DNA of 64,000 bases from the NCBI RefSeq assembly GCF_014358015.1, contig NZ_JACONV010000011.1, forward strand, positions 1 through 64,000, in the 5' to 3' direction. Below, piece after piece: positions 27,767 to 37,610 of the stretch (positions are counted from its first letter, which is position 1; every line of letters begins with the position of its first letter). The position numbers and the translations under genes are program-made. The stretch is from Pseudomonas triticifolii (GTDB taxonomy: Bacteria; Pseudomonadota; Gammaproteobacteria; Pseudomonadales; Pseudomonadaceae). The notes under the pieces are model-generated. The model did not search any database and had not been told where the DNA came from. It saw only the letters and a list, made by a program, of their open reading frames with translations.

Positions 27767-28675
27767 ATGATCATGAAAGTCAAGCCTGGAAACTGCTTGC
27801 TAAAGCTCATGACACTGGTGGTACTGGGTTGGCTGTCGCCTCAAGCACAGGCCTTTATCAGTGGAAGCATAAATTGCTCTCTCTCGGGCTATCCATCCAA
27901 CGGTTACGAATTCGCGGCCGGAGCCGAGATGAAAGTCCCATTCAGCGGTACCTGCACAGCGGTACGTACCTACCCGTCTGGCGCAGGTACCAATTTGGAA
28001 ATCACCGCGATTTCCGGAGCGGCCCCGGCTAACTTGCAGGTCCTGGACCCCTATAGCAACACCTATATGCTTCAACTGCCGCTGGGCAGTTGGGGAGCCT
28101 CGTGCCTGGGCGGGACTTGCGCGCCCATACTCGCCGGACGCTCGGTTTCTTACGTGTACTACGTAGTGGGAACCGCCCCGAGTACGCCGGGCCGGCGCAC
28201 CGCGAGAGTGAAACTTGGCGTGACCTCTACCGGTGGTTGGCAGGCCTATGCGGAATGGATCCATGAGTGGCCATTCACTTACAACGTCCGCGCAGTCAGT
28301 TGCACATTGAGCTCACCCAGTGCGGTCAATTTGAAATTCGGCACTATCAACAGCGCCAATCTCAACGCCGTGTCGCAGTCGACAAGCGTCTCACTCACCT
28401 GCCCGTCGTCGATGCGCGCCAACGTGACCTTGACGCCGAGCCAGGCAGTGGTCAGCGCCAATACCGGTGTGTCACGCACCACGCTTGCGGGGCTGAACAT
28501 GCAGGCTATCTGGACCGACACCGGCAACCCGGTGATTTTTACCAGCCCGCGCGCGATGCAACTGAGGGCCGGCAGCAACAGCGTGAATTTGAGTTTCAAG
28601 CCGCAACTGGAGGCAGGGAAATCGCCTGCCGGTGCGTTCCAGAGCCAATACACCCTGAACATCAATTACCAATGA
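27767..28675 (+). CDS. two-domain fimbrial tip adhesin-like subunit
   Basis: A 302-residue exported protein starting three bases after the usher stop. A signal peptide ends near AQAF (about 30). An N-terminal domain (about 30-175, four cysteines, aromatic-rich) has no obvious family mark and may be a receptor-binding domain. A C-terminal pilin domain (about 178-302: VSCTLSSPSAVNLKFG, LTCPSSMRANVTL and the end YTLNINYQ) allows docking into the fibre. This two-domain plan is that of tip adhesins; the ligand is unknown. Confidence 0.78.
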   Translation: MIMKVKPGNCLLKLMTLVVLGWLSPQAQAFISGSINCSLSGYPSNGYEFAAGAEMKVPFSGTCTAVRTYPSGAGTNLEITAISGAAPANLQVLDPYSNTYMLQLPLGSWGASCLGGTCAPILAGRSVSYVYYVVGTAPSTPGRRTARVKLGVTSTGGWQAYAEWIHEWPFTYNVRAVSCTLSSPSAVNLKFGTINSANLNAVSQSTSVSLTCPSSMRANVTLTPSQAVVSANTGVSRTTLAGLNMQAIWTDTGNPVIFTSPRAMQLRAGSNSVNLSFKPQLEAGKSPAGAFQSQYTLNINYQ

Positions 28676-28682
28676 GGCTTTC

Positions 28683-29150
28683 ATGAAAACGTCATTGCTC
28701 GCCCTGGTACTGCTCGGCACTGCCGCCCAGGCCGCCGACACCGTGAATATCACCGTAAGCGGCACCCTCACCCGGCCGCCCTGCGTACTGACGTCTGGCG
28801 CCTCCCTCACAGCAGCGTTCGGCAATGTGCGCACCGACCAGGTCGCCACCACCGATACCGTAGCGGTTCCCGTGAAAATGACTTGCCCGGCTGGCTCATC
28901 GCTGAACGTAAGCTTCACTTCCAGCAAAGGTACGTACACCGACACCGTGGCCAAGACCACGGCCAACAACCTCGGCGTTTCGCTGTTGTGGGCAGACAAT
29001 ACGGTGGCCAACCTCAAAGGCACCGCCAAGGCCTACAGCAACCTGAGCGGCAACGTCGACATCAGCCTCAAGGCGAAACTGATCGCACAAGGCACCCTGA
29101 CGCCGGGCGCGTTCACCTCGTCGATAGTCATGACCATCAACTACCTATGA
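28683..29150 (+). CDS. minor fimbrial subunit
   Basis: A 155-residue pilin with a signal peptide (TAAQAADTV). The cysteine pair is in PPCVLTSG and MTCPAGSS, and a beta-zipper tail (IVMTINYL) closes the protein. It resembles the next gene more than the major subunit. Its stop codon overlaps the start of the next gene (ATGA), which implies translational coupling. Confidence 0.88.
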   Translation: MKTSLLALVLLGTAAQAADTVNITVSGTLTRPPCVLTSGASLTAAFGNVRTDQVATTDTVAVPVKMTCPAGSSLNVSFTSSKGTYTDTVAKTTANNLGVSLLWADNTVANLKGTAKAYSNLSGNVDISLKAKLIAQGTLTPGAFTSSIVMTINYL

Positions 29151-29635
29151 AAGCGCTTATCTGGATACTGCTGGCGGTGACCGGCACGGCGTTTGCGCAA
29201 CCGGCGGATGAGGCGAAGATCGATGTCAGCGGCAAGCTGATCGCGCCGCCCTGCACCGCGCGCTTTCCTGATTCGCAACAGTTGAAACTGGGTGACGCCA
29301 ACATCAACCAGTTGGTCGATGACAGCGTAGCCGCCACCGACGTACCGCTGATCTTCGATTGCCAGGCTGACAGCCAGGTGAGCCTGACGTTTTCAGCGGG
29401 GTCGGGCAGCGCTGACAAGCAGACCCTGCTCACCAATCGCGTGGGTCTGGGACTGCGCCTGGGGCTGCTGAATAAAAGCGCGAAGGCTGATTTCAGTCTG
29501 GGAGAAACCAGCAACTGGACGGTGGAAAAAGAACCGTTGGAACTGACCCTGCGAGTCAAGCCGGTGACCGTGGGCGAACTGCCCGACGCGGGCAGCTACA
29601 GCGCAACGCTGTTGATGCAGATGACGTACCGTTAA
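29147..29635 (+). CDS. minor fimbrial subunit
   Basis: A 162-residue pilin. The signal peptide MKALIWILLAVTGTAFAQ is clear, so ATG 29147, overlapping the previous stop, is the start although the open frame runs further upstream. Cysteines lie in APPCTARF and FDCQADSQ, and the tail ATLLMQMTYR closes it. Last gene of the fimbrial operon. It meets the response-regulator gene tail to tail with only five bases between stops, leaving no room for a separate terminator. Confidence 0.87.
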   Translation: MKALIWILLAVTGTAFAQPADEAKIDVSGKLIAPPCTARFPDSQQLKLGDANINQLVDDSVAATDVPLIFDCQADSQVSLTFSAGSGSADKQTLLTNRVGLGLRLGLLNKSAKADFSLGETSNWTVEKEPLELTLRVKPVTVGELPDAGSYSATLLMQMTYR

Positions 29636-29640
29636 GCCAT

Positions 29641-30288
29641 CTACTGAAACTGCCGGGCCTCGATGCAATAGGTCAGCAGCGCCTGATCACTGTCCGCATC
29701 CAGCTTGCGCATGGCCGAGATCTTCTGTGCGCTGACGGTCTTAATGCTGCGGCTCAATTGCCGAGCAATGTCGCTGACGCTCATGCCGGTGACAAACAAA
29801 CGCACCACCTCCAGTTCGCGCGGTGACAGGCTCTGGAACCGCTCCTGAACCTGCGACGCGTTAGCCACTACCGAGGTGGCCACCTGTTCCGGTGCCCGGT
29901 AACTGCGCTGGGCACTGATGGCGCCTAGTGCTTTTTCGATTTCGCCATGCAGGTGGTTCTTCTGAATAACCCCCGCCACGCCCAACTCCTGCAAGCGCGT
30001 GAGGATAAGGCTGTTGGAGATCATGGTCAGCACCAGCACCTGGGTCTCGGGGAAGTGGCGCAGGATGTACTCGATCAGCTTCAGGCCATCGCCATAAGTG
30101 TCATCGCCGGGCATGTTGAAATCGGTGATCAGCACGTGCGGTCGATGGCTGCGCAACTGCTCGATCAACTGCGTCGAACTGACCGCCTCGCCCACCAGGC
30201 GGTAGCGGGCATCGCGCTGCACAATTTCGCGCACGCCCACCAACACGATGGGATGGTCATCGGCTATGACGACGTTCATGTCTCGCAT
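29641..30288 (-). CDS. rcsB: RcsB-type response regulator
   Basis: A 215-residue NarL/FixJ-type regulator. The receiver has the acidic pair Asp10-Asp11, phospho-acceptor Asp56 (VLITDFNMPGDD), threonine in VLVLTM and lysine in IQKNHL. The C-terminal LuxR-type HTH is at about 148-205 (LSPRELEVVRLFVTGMSVSD). The extended linker and the YGDGLKLIEYI pattern are those of RcsB. In P. aeruginosa the matching gene of the pvrSR-rcsCB set activates cupD fimbriae. Here it is the last gene of the four-gene set and faces the fimbrial operon, its probable target. Confidence 0.88.
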   Translation of the reverse strand: MRDMNVVIADDHPIVLVGVREIVQRDARYRLVGEAVSSTQLIEQLRSHRPHVLITDFNMPGDDTYGDGLKLIEYILRHFPETQVLVLTMISNSLILTRLQELGVAGVIQKNHLHGEIEKALGAISAQRSYRAPEQVATSVVANASQVQERFQSLSPRELEVVRLFVTGMSVSDIARQLSRSIKTVSAQKISAMRKLDADSDQALLTYCIEARQFQ

Positions 30289-30313
30289 GGTTCAGCTCTC
30301 TTATAGGGGGCGT

Positions 30314-33214
30314 TCATAAGGTGGATGACTCTGACAGCAGGCACTGCGCGACGGCCGTCAAGCGCGCGCACAACGCACGGATCTGCGTGGTGGCATGGCT
30401 GTCCAGCGGGACATCGTGGAGGGTGTTTTCCCATGCCTGACACGCGCTCGACAGTTCCTTGGCACCCACACTGGCCAGCGCACCGTTAAGGCTGTGCAAG
30501 CGCTGGCGGACCAGGGTTGAATCATCACTCGCCAGGCCTTGCTCGAGCTGCTGAACGTCGGCCAGCAAGGTGTCGGCCATCAATTGGCGCATGGTCGGGG
30601 AAAGTTCGATCATGCCTTCGCGGTCGCGCTGCGGTTGCGGCACCGACAGGGCTGTCGCGCGCCGACAGTGCGCCATCAACGCCTGGCGCAACATGCTCAG
30701 GCTCAGCGGCTTGACCACCCACGCGTTCATACCCACCGCAAGGCAGCGCTCGCCCTCCTCGCGCAAGGCATTGGCGGTCACTCCGATAATCGGTACTTGC
30801 ACGCCTTGTTCACGCAATGCGCGGGCAAGGTCGTAGCCATTGAGGCGCGGCATATTAATGTCGGTGATCACCAGATCAAACGGCTGCGAGCCCCAGATCT
30901 GCAGGGCGTGCTCGCCGTCTCGCGCCATGGTCGGGTGGGCGCCGAGGGCTTCGAGCTGCTCTTGCAGCACGGCCTGGCTGACCGGGTTGTCTTCGGCCAC
31001 CAGCACGCGCACGTTCAGACACGGTGCGTCCGGGCACAGCGGCATGAACGGTTGAGCAGCCAGGTCCGGCGTTTCCGGGTGCACCGGCAAGGTGATGAAC
31101 AGCGAAAAGCTGCTGCCCAGCCCAGGCTCACTCACCACGCGCATGCTGCCGCCCATCAGCTCACTCAAGCGCAAGCAGATCGACAAGCCCAGACCGGCAC
31201 CGTTGCCGTCCTGGCCGCTCGCCACTTGATAAAACGGCTTGAACAACTGCTCCAACGCTTTTTCCGGAATGCCCACGCCGGTGTCCGTGACCTGCCACTG
31301 CAGGGTCACTTCATCCTCAAGCAGGCGTTGCACAATCAGGCGCAAACGCACGCGCCCCGAATCGGTGAACTTGATCGCGTTGCCCAGCAAGTTATGCAGA
31401 ATCTGCCGGATGCGCCCGGCATCACCGAGCAGTTGGGCCGGCAACTGCGGGTCGATTTCGGCATCAATATCCAAGCCTTTGTTGCGCGCAGTCGCGCTGA
31501 ATGCCAGCACCGACTCTTCCACCAACTGGCTCGGGTTAAACGGCGCCGATTCCACGGCCATTTGCCCGGACTCGATTTTCGACACATCCAGCACGTTGCT
31601 GATCAACTGGAACAGTACCGTGGACGAGCCCTGGATAATGTCCAGGTAGTGACGCTGGCGCTCAGTCATGTCGGTCAGCGCCATCAGTTCCAGGTTGCCG
31701 AGCACGCCGTACAACGGGGTGCGGATTTCATGGCTCATGGTTGCCAGGAACACGGTCTTGGCTTCGTTGGCTTCGGTGGCTTTCTGGCGCGCCAGGTTCA
31801 GCAACTGCGCTTCGTCTACATGCCGAGTGATGTCATTGCAGCCGCAGAGGAACACGTCCTCGCCTTCGTAGCGCGCTGCCACCACCACGACCTGCAAGTA
31901 ACGCCCCTCTACCGCCAGGCACATCTCGCCGGGGATGTCCCGGCGATCGTTGGCTTTGAGCACGTCGAGTAGCGGTACGGTGCCGCGCAGTTGCACAGCA
32001 CGCTGGTTTTCCAGGAGCAATTGATGATCGCTGCGGCGCACCACGCACAAGCCCACCGGGGCGTTGTGCAGCATGATGCGATTGAACGCCTCGCTCTCGA
32101 ACAAACGCTCCTGGGCGCGCTGCGCCGGAATGACGATGCGGGTCTTGTACCAATGGTTGATCCACCAGCCCAGTAGCACGGCCGCCAGGAACGTCAGGCC
32201 CAGGCCGAGCAGCGGCCATTTGGCGTAGCGCAGAAAATCCTGATAGCTGATCGCATACAAACCGGTCCAGTGTTCGCCGCCCTCGCTGAGCATCCTGAAG
32301 CGCAAGCCCTGGCGATTGAAACTCAAGCCCAGGGGTGCCATGTGTTCATCGCCGAGGTTGCCGAGCAGCACATCGCCCTGAGGCGTAATCAGCGTGAACT
32401 GGTTATAAACCGACCGTTGCAGCACCCGCTCGAACTCATCGACCTGAGCCGTATCCACCACCGCCGCCAGCGTCAACGGGCCTTGGGATTGATTGGCCGG
32501 CAGTACAGCGGCGGCAACGTCGAGGCCGATCATGGCGACGATGCTGCGGCTGTTGCGAAACAGCTTTAACGGCGCGCGCATCCAGCGCACACGGCTGTCA
32601 CTGAACAACAGACTCTGGGTTTGTTGTAACTGATATAAGCGGCTCACTATCTCGTGGTACTGCTCACGCAGTAACGGCGGGTAATGACGCAGACCCCCGA
32701 TACCGGGCACGGCCAGACTGGCAACGTTATCGGGGGTGAGGACGAACAACTGCGGCGAGGCATAAAACGAGCCGGCCCAATAACTGCCATAGTAGTCGGT
32801 CAATTGCACACCAAACGCCAGCGCTCGCTGCGTGTCCTGCGCCGCAAACGTCTCGGTGTGGGACAACGTAAACGGCAGCGACAGGGCAAACCCCTTGGCC
32901 TGCAGCAGCACCTGACCGGCCTCGCGCTGCAACTCCTCCACCGAGGTAGACTGCACCGCCGGCAGGGGCGGCGCGTTACTGCGGTTGTAGCCGCTCGCCA
33001 CGTTGCGCAGGAACCCCTCGTGTTCATGGATGATCTCCATCACACGGGCGAAGTGGAACTCGATCTTTTCCTGTTCGGCGTCGAGCAATCGCGACACCGC
33101 CCAGTAGCAACTGCTGGACAGCAACAAGGCGATACCCGTGAGCAACAACAAGGCTTTGTTCAGGCGTTGGGAGCTTTGCGCCAGCTTGTCCAGGCGCAGA
33201 CTTGCATGTTTCAT
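30314..33214 (-). CDS. rcsC: RcsC-type hybrid sensor kinase with Hpt domain
   Basis: About 966 residues from ATG 33214 ([13 protein letters not shown]). The frame opens at 33364, but the extra 50 residues look non-coding. Order: membrane helix (about 20-40), periplasmic sensor of about 280 residues, second helix near 330, PAS-like linker, HisKA ([18 protein letters not shown]), HATPase ([21 protein letters not shown]), receiver ([17 protein letters not shown]) and C-terminal Hpt ([13 protein letters not shown]). The full set of phosphorelay parts lets it act as kinase and phosphatase on RcsB. It starts 125 bases after the pvrR stop. Confidence 0.85.
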   Translation of the reverse strand: MKHASLRLDKLAQSSQRLNKALLLLTGIALLLSSSCYWAVSRLLDAEQEKIEFHFARVMEIIHEHEGFLRNVASGYNRSNAPPLPAVQSTSVEELQREAGQVLLQAKGFALSLPFTLSHTETFAAQDTQRALAFGVQLTDYYGSYWAGSFYASPQLFVLTPDNVASLAVPGIGGLRHYPPLLREQYHEIVSRLYQLQQTQSLLFSDSRVRWMRAPLKLFRNSRSIVAMIGLDVAAAVLPANQSQGPLTLAAVVDTAQVDEFERVLQRSVYNQFTLITPQGDVLLGNLGDEHMAPLGLSFNRQGLRFRMLSEGGEHWTGLYAISYQDFLRYAKWPLLGLGLTFLAAVLLGWWINHWYKTRIVIPAQRAQERLFESEAFNRIMLHNAPVGLCVVRRSDHQLLLENQRAVQLRGTVPLLDVLKANDRRDIPGEMCLAVEGRYLQVVVVAARYEGEDVFLCGCNDITRHVDEAQLLNLARQKATEANEAKTVFLATMSHEIRTPLYGVLGNLELMALTDMTERQRHYLDIIQGSSTVLFQLISNVLDVSKIESGQMAVESAPFNPSQLVEESVLAFSATARNKGLDIDAEIDPQLPAQLLGDAGRIRQILHNLLGNAIKFTDSGRVRLRLIVQRLLEDEVTLQWQVTDTGVGIPEKALEQLFKPFYQVASGQDGNGAGLGLSICLRLSELMGGSMRVVSEPGLGSSFSLFITLPVHPETPDLAAQPFMPLCPDAPCLNVRVLVAEDNPVSQAVLQEQLEALGAHPTMARDGEHALQIWGSQPFDLVITDINMPRLNGYDLARALREQGVQVPIIGVTANALREEGERCLAVGMNAWVVKPLSLSMLRQALMAHCRRATALSVPQPQRDREGMIELSPTMRQLMADTLLADVQQLEQGLASDDSTLVRQRLHSLNGALASVGAKELSSACQAWENTLHDVPLDSHATTQIRALCARLTAVAQCLLSESSTL

Positions 33215-33338
33215 GGTCAATACCGAAAAAGCCTGAATCAGGACGTGGGGCCTATGCGAAATCCCGGCATTAGCCAATAACGCCCAGCGAACCGGGCGAC
33301 CCTTCCTTCGGGCTTCTTGATAGTGTGACCCTGGTCGT

Positions 33339-34538
33339 TCACATAAGTGCTGGCGCGGGGCCATCCTCTATCAGCAACGCACTGAATTTTTCTGCCGTCA
33401 CGGCCTGGGAAATCAGGAACCCTTGCGCCTGATCACAGCGAATACGCCGCAATACCGCCAGCTCTGCCTGGGTCTCGGCGCCCTCGGCGATGGTGGTCAG
33501 CCCGAGCTTGCGGCCCAGTTCGACAATGCTCTGCAAGGCCGACGCCAGGTGTTCGTTCTCGGCACAGCCATGCACCAGTGAACGGTCAATCTTGACCTCG
33601 TTGAACGGCGTCGACACCAGGTTGAAGTAGGAACTGAACCCCTTGCCAAAATCATCCTGCGCCAGCCCGAAGCCCATCATGCGCAAGCGACATGCTCCAG
33701 CGTAGTAGTTACTGGGCCGTTGTGTGGTGGAGCTTTCCATCAATTCAAAGGTGATTTGCCGAGGTGCGGCGTCGCGGCTTCGCACCTCGGCGAGCAGGCG
33801 GTCGACCAGGTCGCACTGGTCAAGCAAGTGCGTGGGCAGGTTAATCGACACCGCCAGCCGATAGCCCAGCTGCGCCCACTGGGCCTGGGCGCTGAGGGCC
33901 TGGCCAAGGATGCAGGTCAACAGCTGGGTTTCCAGGCTCAGACGCTCAATATCCCCGAGGAATGCGCCGGGCATCAACAAGCCTTCCACCGGGTGCACCC
34001 AGCGCGCCAGGGCTTCGGCGCCGACGATGCGCCCGTCGTGCAGGGATTTTTTCGGCTGGAACCAGGCCTGGATCTCACCGTTGGCCAAAGCGCGCACCAG
34101 GTTATCCGGGGCGTGGCTGACGGCCCGGTGGCAACATGGCGTGCGTGCTTGCTCGGCGAGTTTGTCGAGGTAGTCGCGCAGGGTGCGCACCTGGGGTTCG
34201 CGTAGCGGTTTGGAGATCAGCCCGGCGACCGTCAGGCCGAGGTTCCCGGCCACCTGCCCGGCGCCCACCAGCATGCGCCGCGACGCCACGCTCATCAGTG
34301 CCAACACGGGCGGTGCCGGCATCTGCGCCAGGTGCTGGATCAGCTGCACGCCGTCCATCCCCGGCATCATCAAGTCACTGAGTAACAGGTCGTAGCGCTG
34401 GCGGGCCAGGCGTTGCAACGCAGCGGCGCCATCCCAGACCACGTCGACGTCAAAGCCGCCGATTGCCTGGAAGAGGTTAATCAGGTACTCATGCTGAAAG
34501 GGATGGTCCTCTACGATGAGTACACGATAGGCGCTCAA
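33339..34538 (-). CDS. pvrR: PvrR-type response regulator with EAL c-di-GMP phosphodiesterase
   Basis: A 399-residue protein. The N-terminal receiver (VLIVEDHPFQ, LLLSDLMMPGMDG) is followed by a full EAL domain from about 155. Catalytic marks look intact: AEALARW, INLPT, FELMES, QDDFGKGFSS, VKIDRS, AEGAET and AQGF. It should hydrolyse c-di-GMP under control of phosphorylation. The start is a TTG at 34538 whose last two bases overlap the pvrS stop (TTGA), with a perfect AGGAGG five bases before it. No ATG in the frame is better placed. In P. aeruginosa PvrR lowers cupD expression and biofilm. Confidence 0.88.
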   Translation of the reverse strand: MSAYRVLIVEDHPFQHEYLINLFQAIGGFDVDVVWDGAAALQRLARQRYDLLLSDLMMPGMDGVQLIQHLAQMPAPPVLALMSVASRRMLVGAGQVAGNLGLTVAGLISKPLREPQVRTLRDYLDKLAEQARTPCCHRAVSHAPDNLVRALANGEIQAWFQPKKSLHDGRIVGAEALARWVHPVEGLLMPGAFLGDIERLSLETQLLTCILGQALSAQAQWAQLGYRLAVSINLPTHLLDQCDLVDRLLAEVRSRDAAPRQITFELMESSTTQRPSNYYAGACRLRMMGFGLAQDDFGKGFSSYFNLVSTPFNEVKIDRSLVHGCAENEHLASALQSIVELGRKLGLTTIAEGAETQAELAVLRRIRCDQAQGFLISQAVTAEKFSALLIEDGPAPALM

Positions 34539-37342
34539 AGCACCCTCCTCTGATAGCGATGCAAGCACTGATAGAGGGCACGCAGGGTGAACGGTTTAAC
34601 CAGGCAATGATCCATGCCCGCGTTCAGGCAGCGCTCGGCTTCGTCGAGCATCGCGTTGGCGGTGGCACCGATGATCGGCAGCGAGCAGCCCAGGCCGCGC
34701 AGTTGTTCGGTGAGTTCGTAACCATTCATGCGCGGCATGTTGACGTCGGTGAGGATCATGTCGAACGCGGTGTCGCCCCACAGCGAAAGCGCTTCAATGC
34801 CATCGCCGGCCAGCACGACACTGCAGCCGAGTTCTTCCAGCTGGTCGCGCAGGATCAGTTGGTTGATCAGGTTGTCCTCGGCCACCAGCAGACGCAGGTT
34901 GAGGCTGAACTCGGTGGGTTTTTCGCTTACCCTCGGCGTCAGCAATTCTTCGTCGCCCTGGGCGCGGCTGACCGCACGGTTGAGAGCCTGCAAGTTGTTC
35001 AGGCCGATCTGCCAGGGATACGCGCCCTGTTGATCGACGGAGGCCATCACCCGTGGCCCGGACCACTGCAACAACTGGCCGGGCTCAGTCGGGCCGGGAT
35101 ACAGCTCGACCAGCACTGCACCGGGGTCGGCCTCGGCGGACTCCGGCGCACCCAGTTGCGCCCGCGCGCCCCAGCGGCGCAACCAGCCGCCGACACTTTC
35201 CGCCAGCTCACGCACTGGCGACACCACATATACCCGCCCGCCCAGAAGCGGTTGCGCCCATGCCGGCTGGCCGTCGTCGCTGACCTGCTCGAGCGGCAGG
35301 GTAAAGGCAAAACTGCTGCCCAGGCCCGGCTCGCTGACCACGCGCAAGGTGCCGTTCATCAAATGCATCAGGCGCTTGCAGATCGACAAACCCAACCCGC
35401 TGCCGGCGACCACATTGGCATTGCCGCTGGCCTGGAAGAACGGCTCGAACAGGTACTGCTGATCTTCCTGGGCAATGCCCTTGCCGGTGTCGACCACCTG
35501 CCACTGCAACATCGTGCGTTCCCCCTCACGGCTTTCCAGGCGCAGGCGCAACACAATCCGGCCGCTCTCGGTGAACTTGAGCGCGTTGTTCAGCAGGTTA
35601 TTCAAGATCTGGCGGATGCGTGTCACATCGCCGCGCACGCGATCGGGCAACTGCGGGTCGAGGCAGGCGAACAACTGCAGGCCCTTACTCTGCGCGGCAC
35701 CCGCATAGCCCTGGATGACTTCTTGCACCAATTCGATCGGCGAGAACGTGCTGAATTCGAGAGACAGTTGCCCTGCCTCGATTTTCGACACGTCCAGCAC
35801 GTCGCAGATCATTTGCAGCAAATTCTCCGAGGAGCCTTCGATCGCGTTTAAGTAACCGCGCTGCTGGTTATTGAGATCGGTGCGCGCGAGCAATTCCAGG
35901 GTGCCGAGCACGCCATACAGCGGCGTGCGGATTTCATGGCTCATGGTCGCCAAGAACAGGGTCTTGGCCTCATTCGCAGCGTCCGCCAGGGTGCTTGCCT
36001 GCTGCAACGCCAACTCCACCTGTTTGCGCTCGGTGATGTCGCTGAAGGCGCAAATCAGCACCTCTTCACGCTGGTAACGAGTGGGCGCAAAACTCAGGTA
36101 CAAGTGGCGGCCGTCTTCCATTTGCAGCTCGTCGGTGCTGCTTTGATCGTGTTCATGGAAGGCACGGCGAATCCAGCCGTGGCACAGTTGCTCGCGCTCA
36201 TGCCCGTTGCCCAGCCATTGGCGCGACAAGGGGTTTTCCAACACCACTTCGCCGTCGCTGCGGCGCAGTACACACAAGGCCACCGGTGCGATGCGAATCA
36301 CCGCGCTGCTGAAAGCCTCACTCTCTACCAGTGCTTCGATGCGGTGGGCCGCAGGGATAATCAGGCGTTGGTCGATGCGCCGTACCAGCCGCACAATCAA
36401 CAGGCTCGCCAAGACGCACAGCAGCAGGCATACCAGCAACGGCATTGCCAGGCTCGGCAACAAAGAACGCAGCTCCAGGCTATAAACGATCTGCCACTGG
36501 GAATAGCCCAGGTGCTTACGAATGGCCAGGCGGTCCGGCAACCAGCGGCTGCCCTCCCAGCCGAAACTGGCGATGGAGTGATACTGGCGCAGCGCGTGCG
36601 CCGCCGCCGGTTGACGCGGCATGCTGCTGAAAATCAGCTGACCGGCGCTGTCGAGCAACATGAAATCGCCGGCTTTTTCATGTTGCAGGGCGTTGATCAG
36701 GTCCGGGCCATCGACTTCCAATCCGAGCCAACCAGAAGTCGGGCTGCGGTCGTCGAGGCGGGTGAAGATGTACAGTGGCGAATCCAGGCGGCTCTGTTCG
36801 GTCAGCCACAACTCATCGCTGACCGAGACCTTGCCGGTGTCCACCGCCATCAACCGCTGCAACACCGGCTCCGGCACTTTTTCCGACTGCGCACTCACGC
36901 TGAACAGGCGCTCCACCACTGGCTCGGCACGCTGAGCAACGTAGATCAGGTTGACCTGGTTGGCGTCCAGGTAATCGAGCAAACGCTTGGTCAGCCATAG
37001 GCTCCAGAGATTGCCCGGCTCGCCCAGGGTGATGTGCACCTCTTCGGACGGCACGTTATTGAGGTTGCCGACCGGTGGCGTGACATGCCGCACCGTCGAC
37101 AGGCCGAGGCTTTTTAACAGCGTTTGGCGGCTGACGAAAAAACTTTGCGCATCGGAAATTGCCTCATTCATGTAACTACGTCGCAGCGAAATTTCCTCAT
37201 TAAACGCCGCGCGCAGATAGCTGTAGGCGCCCACGTAAACGCCCAGCACCAACGTCAGGGCGAACAGGCGCAACAACTTGCGAGCCGCCTTGGGCGTCGA
37301 AAAGGAAGAGTCGAGCGGTTGCAGGAAATGTTTGAGTTTCAT
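34535..37342 (-). CDS. pvrS: PvrS-type hybrid sensor kinase
   Basis: About 935 residues from ATG 37342 (MKLKHFLQPL). A first membrane helix (about 27-50), a periplasmic sensor of about 250 residues, a second helix near 325, and a PAS-like linker come first. HisKA ([18 protein letters not shown]) and HATPase (NLLNNALKFTESG, GSGLGLSI) follow, then a degenerate receiver-like domain (about 690-790) and a true receiver (MILTDVNMPRMNGYEL). Unlike the RcsC-type protein it ends after the receiver with no Hpt. The kinase core is close to that of RcsC above, suggesting an old duplication. First gene of the set pvrS-pvrR-rcsC-rcsB. Confidence 0.86.
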   Translation of the reverse strand: MKLKHFLQPLDSSFSTPKAARKLLRLFALTLVLGVYVGAYSYLRAAFNEEISLRRSYMNEAISDAQSFFVSRQTLLKSLGLSTVRHVTPPVGNLNNVPSEEVHITLGEPGNLWSLWLTKRLLDYLDANQVNLIYVAQRAEPVVERLFSVSAQSEKVPEPVLQRLMAVDTGKVSVSDELWLTEQSRLDSPLYIFTRLDDRSPTSGWLGLEVDGPDLINALQHEKAGDFMLLDSAGQLIFSSMPRQPAAAHALRQYHSIASFGWEGSRWLPDRLAIRKHLGYSQWQIVYSLELRSLLPSLAMPLLVCLLLCVLASLLIVRLVRRIDQRLIIPAAHRIEALVESEAFSSAVIRIAPVALCVLRRSDGEVVLENPLSRQWLGNGHEREQLCHGWIRRAFHEHDQSSTDELQMEDGRHLYLSFAPTRYQREEVLICAFSDITERKQVELALQQASTLADAANEAKTLFLATMSHEIRTPLYGVLGTLELLARTDLNNQQRGYLNAIEGSSENLLQMICDVLDVSKIEAGQLSLEFSTFSPIELVQEVIQGYAGAAQSKGLQLFACLDPQLPDRVRGDVTRIRQILNNLLNNALKFTESGRIVLRLRLESREGERTMLQWQVVDTGKGIAQEDQQYLFEPFFQASGNANVVAGSGLGLSICKRLMHLMNGTLRVVSEPGLGSSFAFTLPLEQVSDDGQPAWAQPLLGGRVYVVSPVRELAESVGGWLRRWGARAQLGAPESAEADPGAVLVELYPGPTEPGQLLQWSGPRVMASVDQQGAYPWQIGLNNLQALNRAVSRAQGDEELLTPRVSEKPTEFSLNLRLLVAEDNLINQLILRDQLEELGCSVVLAGDGIEALSLWGDTAFDMILTDVNMPRMNGYELTEQLRGLGCSLPIIGATANAMLDEAERCLNAGMDHCLVKPFTLRALYQCLHRYQRRVL

Positions 37343-37361
37343 CACACCAATAGTAGGTGTG
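37343..37361 (-). promoter_or_regulatory. small inverted repeat at the pvrS start
   Basis: CACACC-AATAGTA-GGTGTG lies directly against the ATG, where a ribosome binding site would be expected. No good Shine-Dalgarno is seen, so this short hairpin could limit translation. The stem is only 6 bp. Confidence 0.3.
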
Positions 37362-37461
37362 GCAAGCGGGGACTTGAATAAGACGGATCTGAAAGGCGAT
37401 GGGGAACGCTCGTGCCACACGCGGTTTGGACTTGCCGCTGCGTAGCATCGGCCCCGCCAAA

Positions 37462-37610
37462 ATGGAAGCGGCCATGGCCATGGCCGTGGGCGCTTTCGCT
37501 GTCGGCACCGGCGAATTTGCTATCAAGGGTCTGATTGTTGCCGCTGATGCAGCGTTGACCCAACTGCCGACATTTCGCTGCCCAAAGCGTCTACTCAGTA
37601 AAGTGTTAGC
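37462..37610 (+). pseudogene. MFS drug-exporter N-terminal fragment
   Basis: The frame from 37462 reads AMAVGAFAVGTGEFAIKGL then IVAADAALTQLP. This is clearly the first-helix region of AraJ/YdhP-type exporters (compare AFAIGTTEFVIMGLLPDVAA in the PyeM-like gene at 55272). The similarity fades after about 40 residues and the reading runs into a transposon end. No remaining helices follow. Confidence 0.65.
37537..37610 (+). repeat. 74-bp direct repeat, right copy (MFS gene remnant)
   Basis: Partner of 23285-23358 (about 82% identity by eye, same orientation). It overlaps the MFS fragment and ends where the partial MITE begins. Confidence 0.75.

Noticed and set aside
33215..33364. Longer N-terminus for the RcsC-type kinase (start at 33364)
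   Set aside because: The extra 50 residues are Arg/His-rich, look like untranslated sequence and precede the expected short cytoplasmic tail and first membrane helix.
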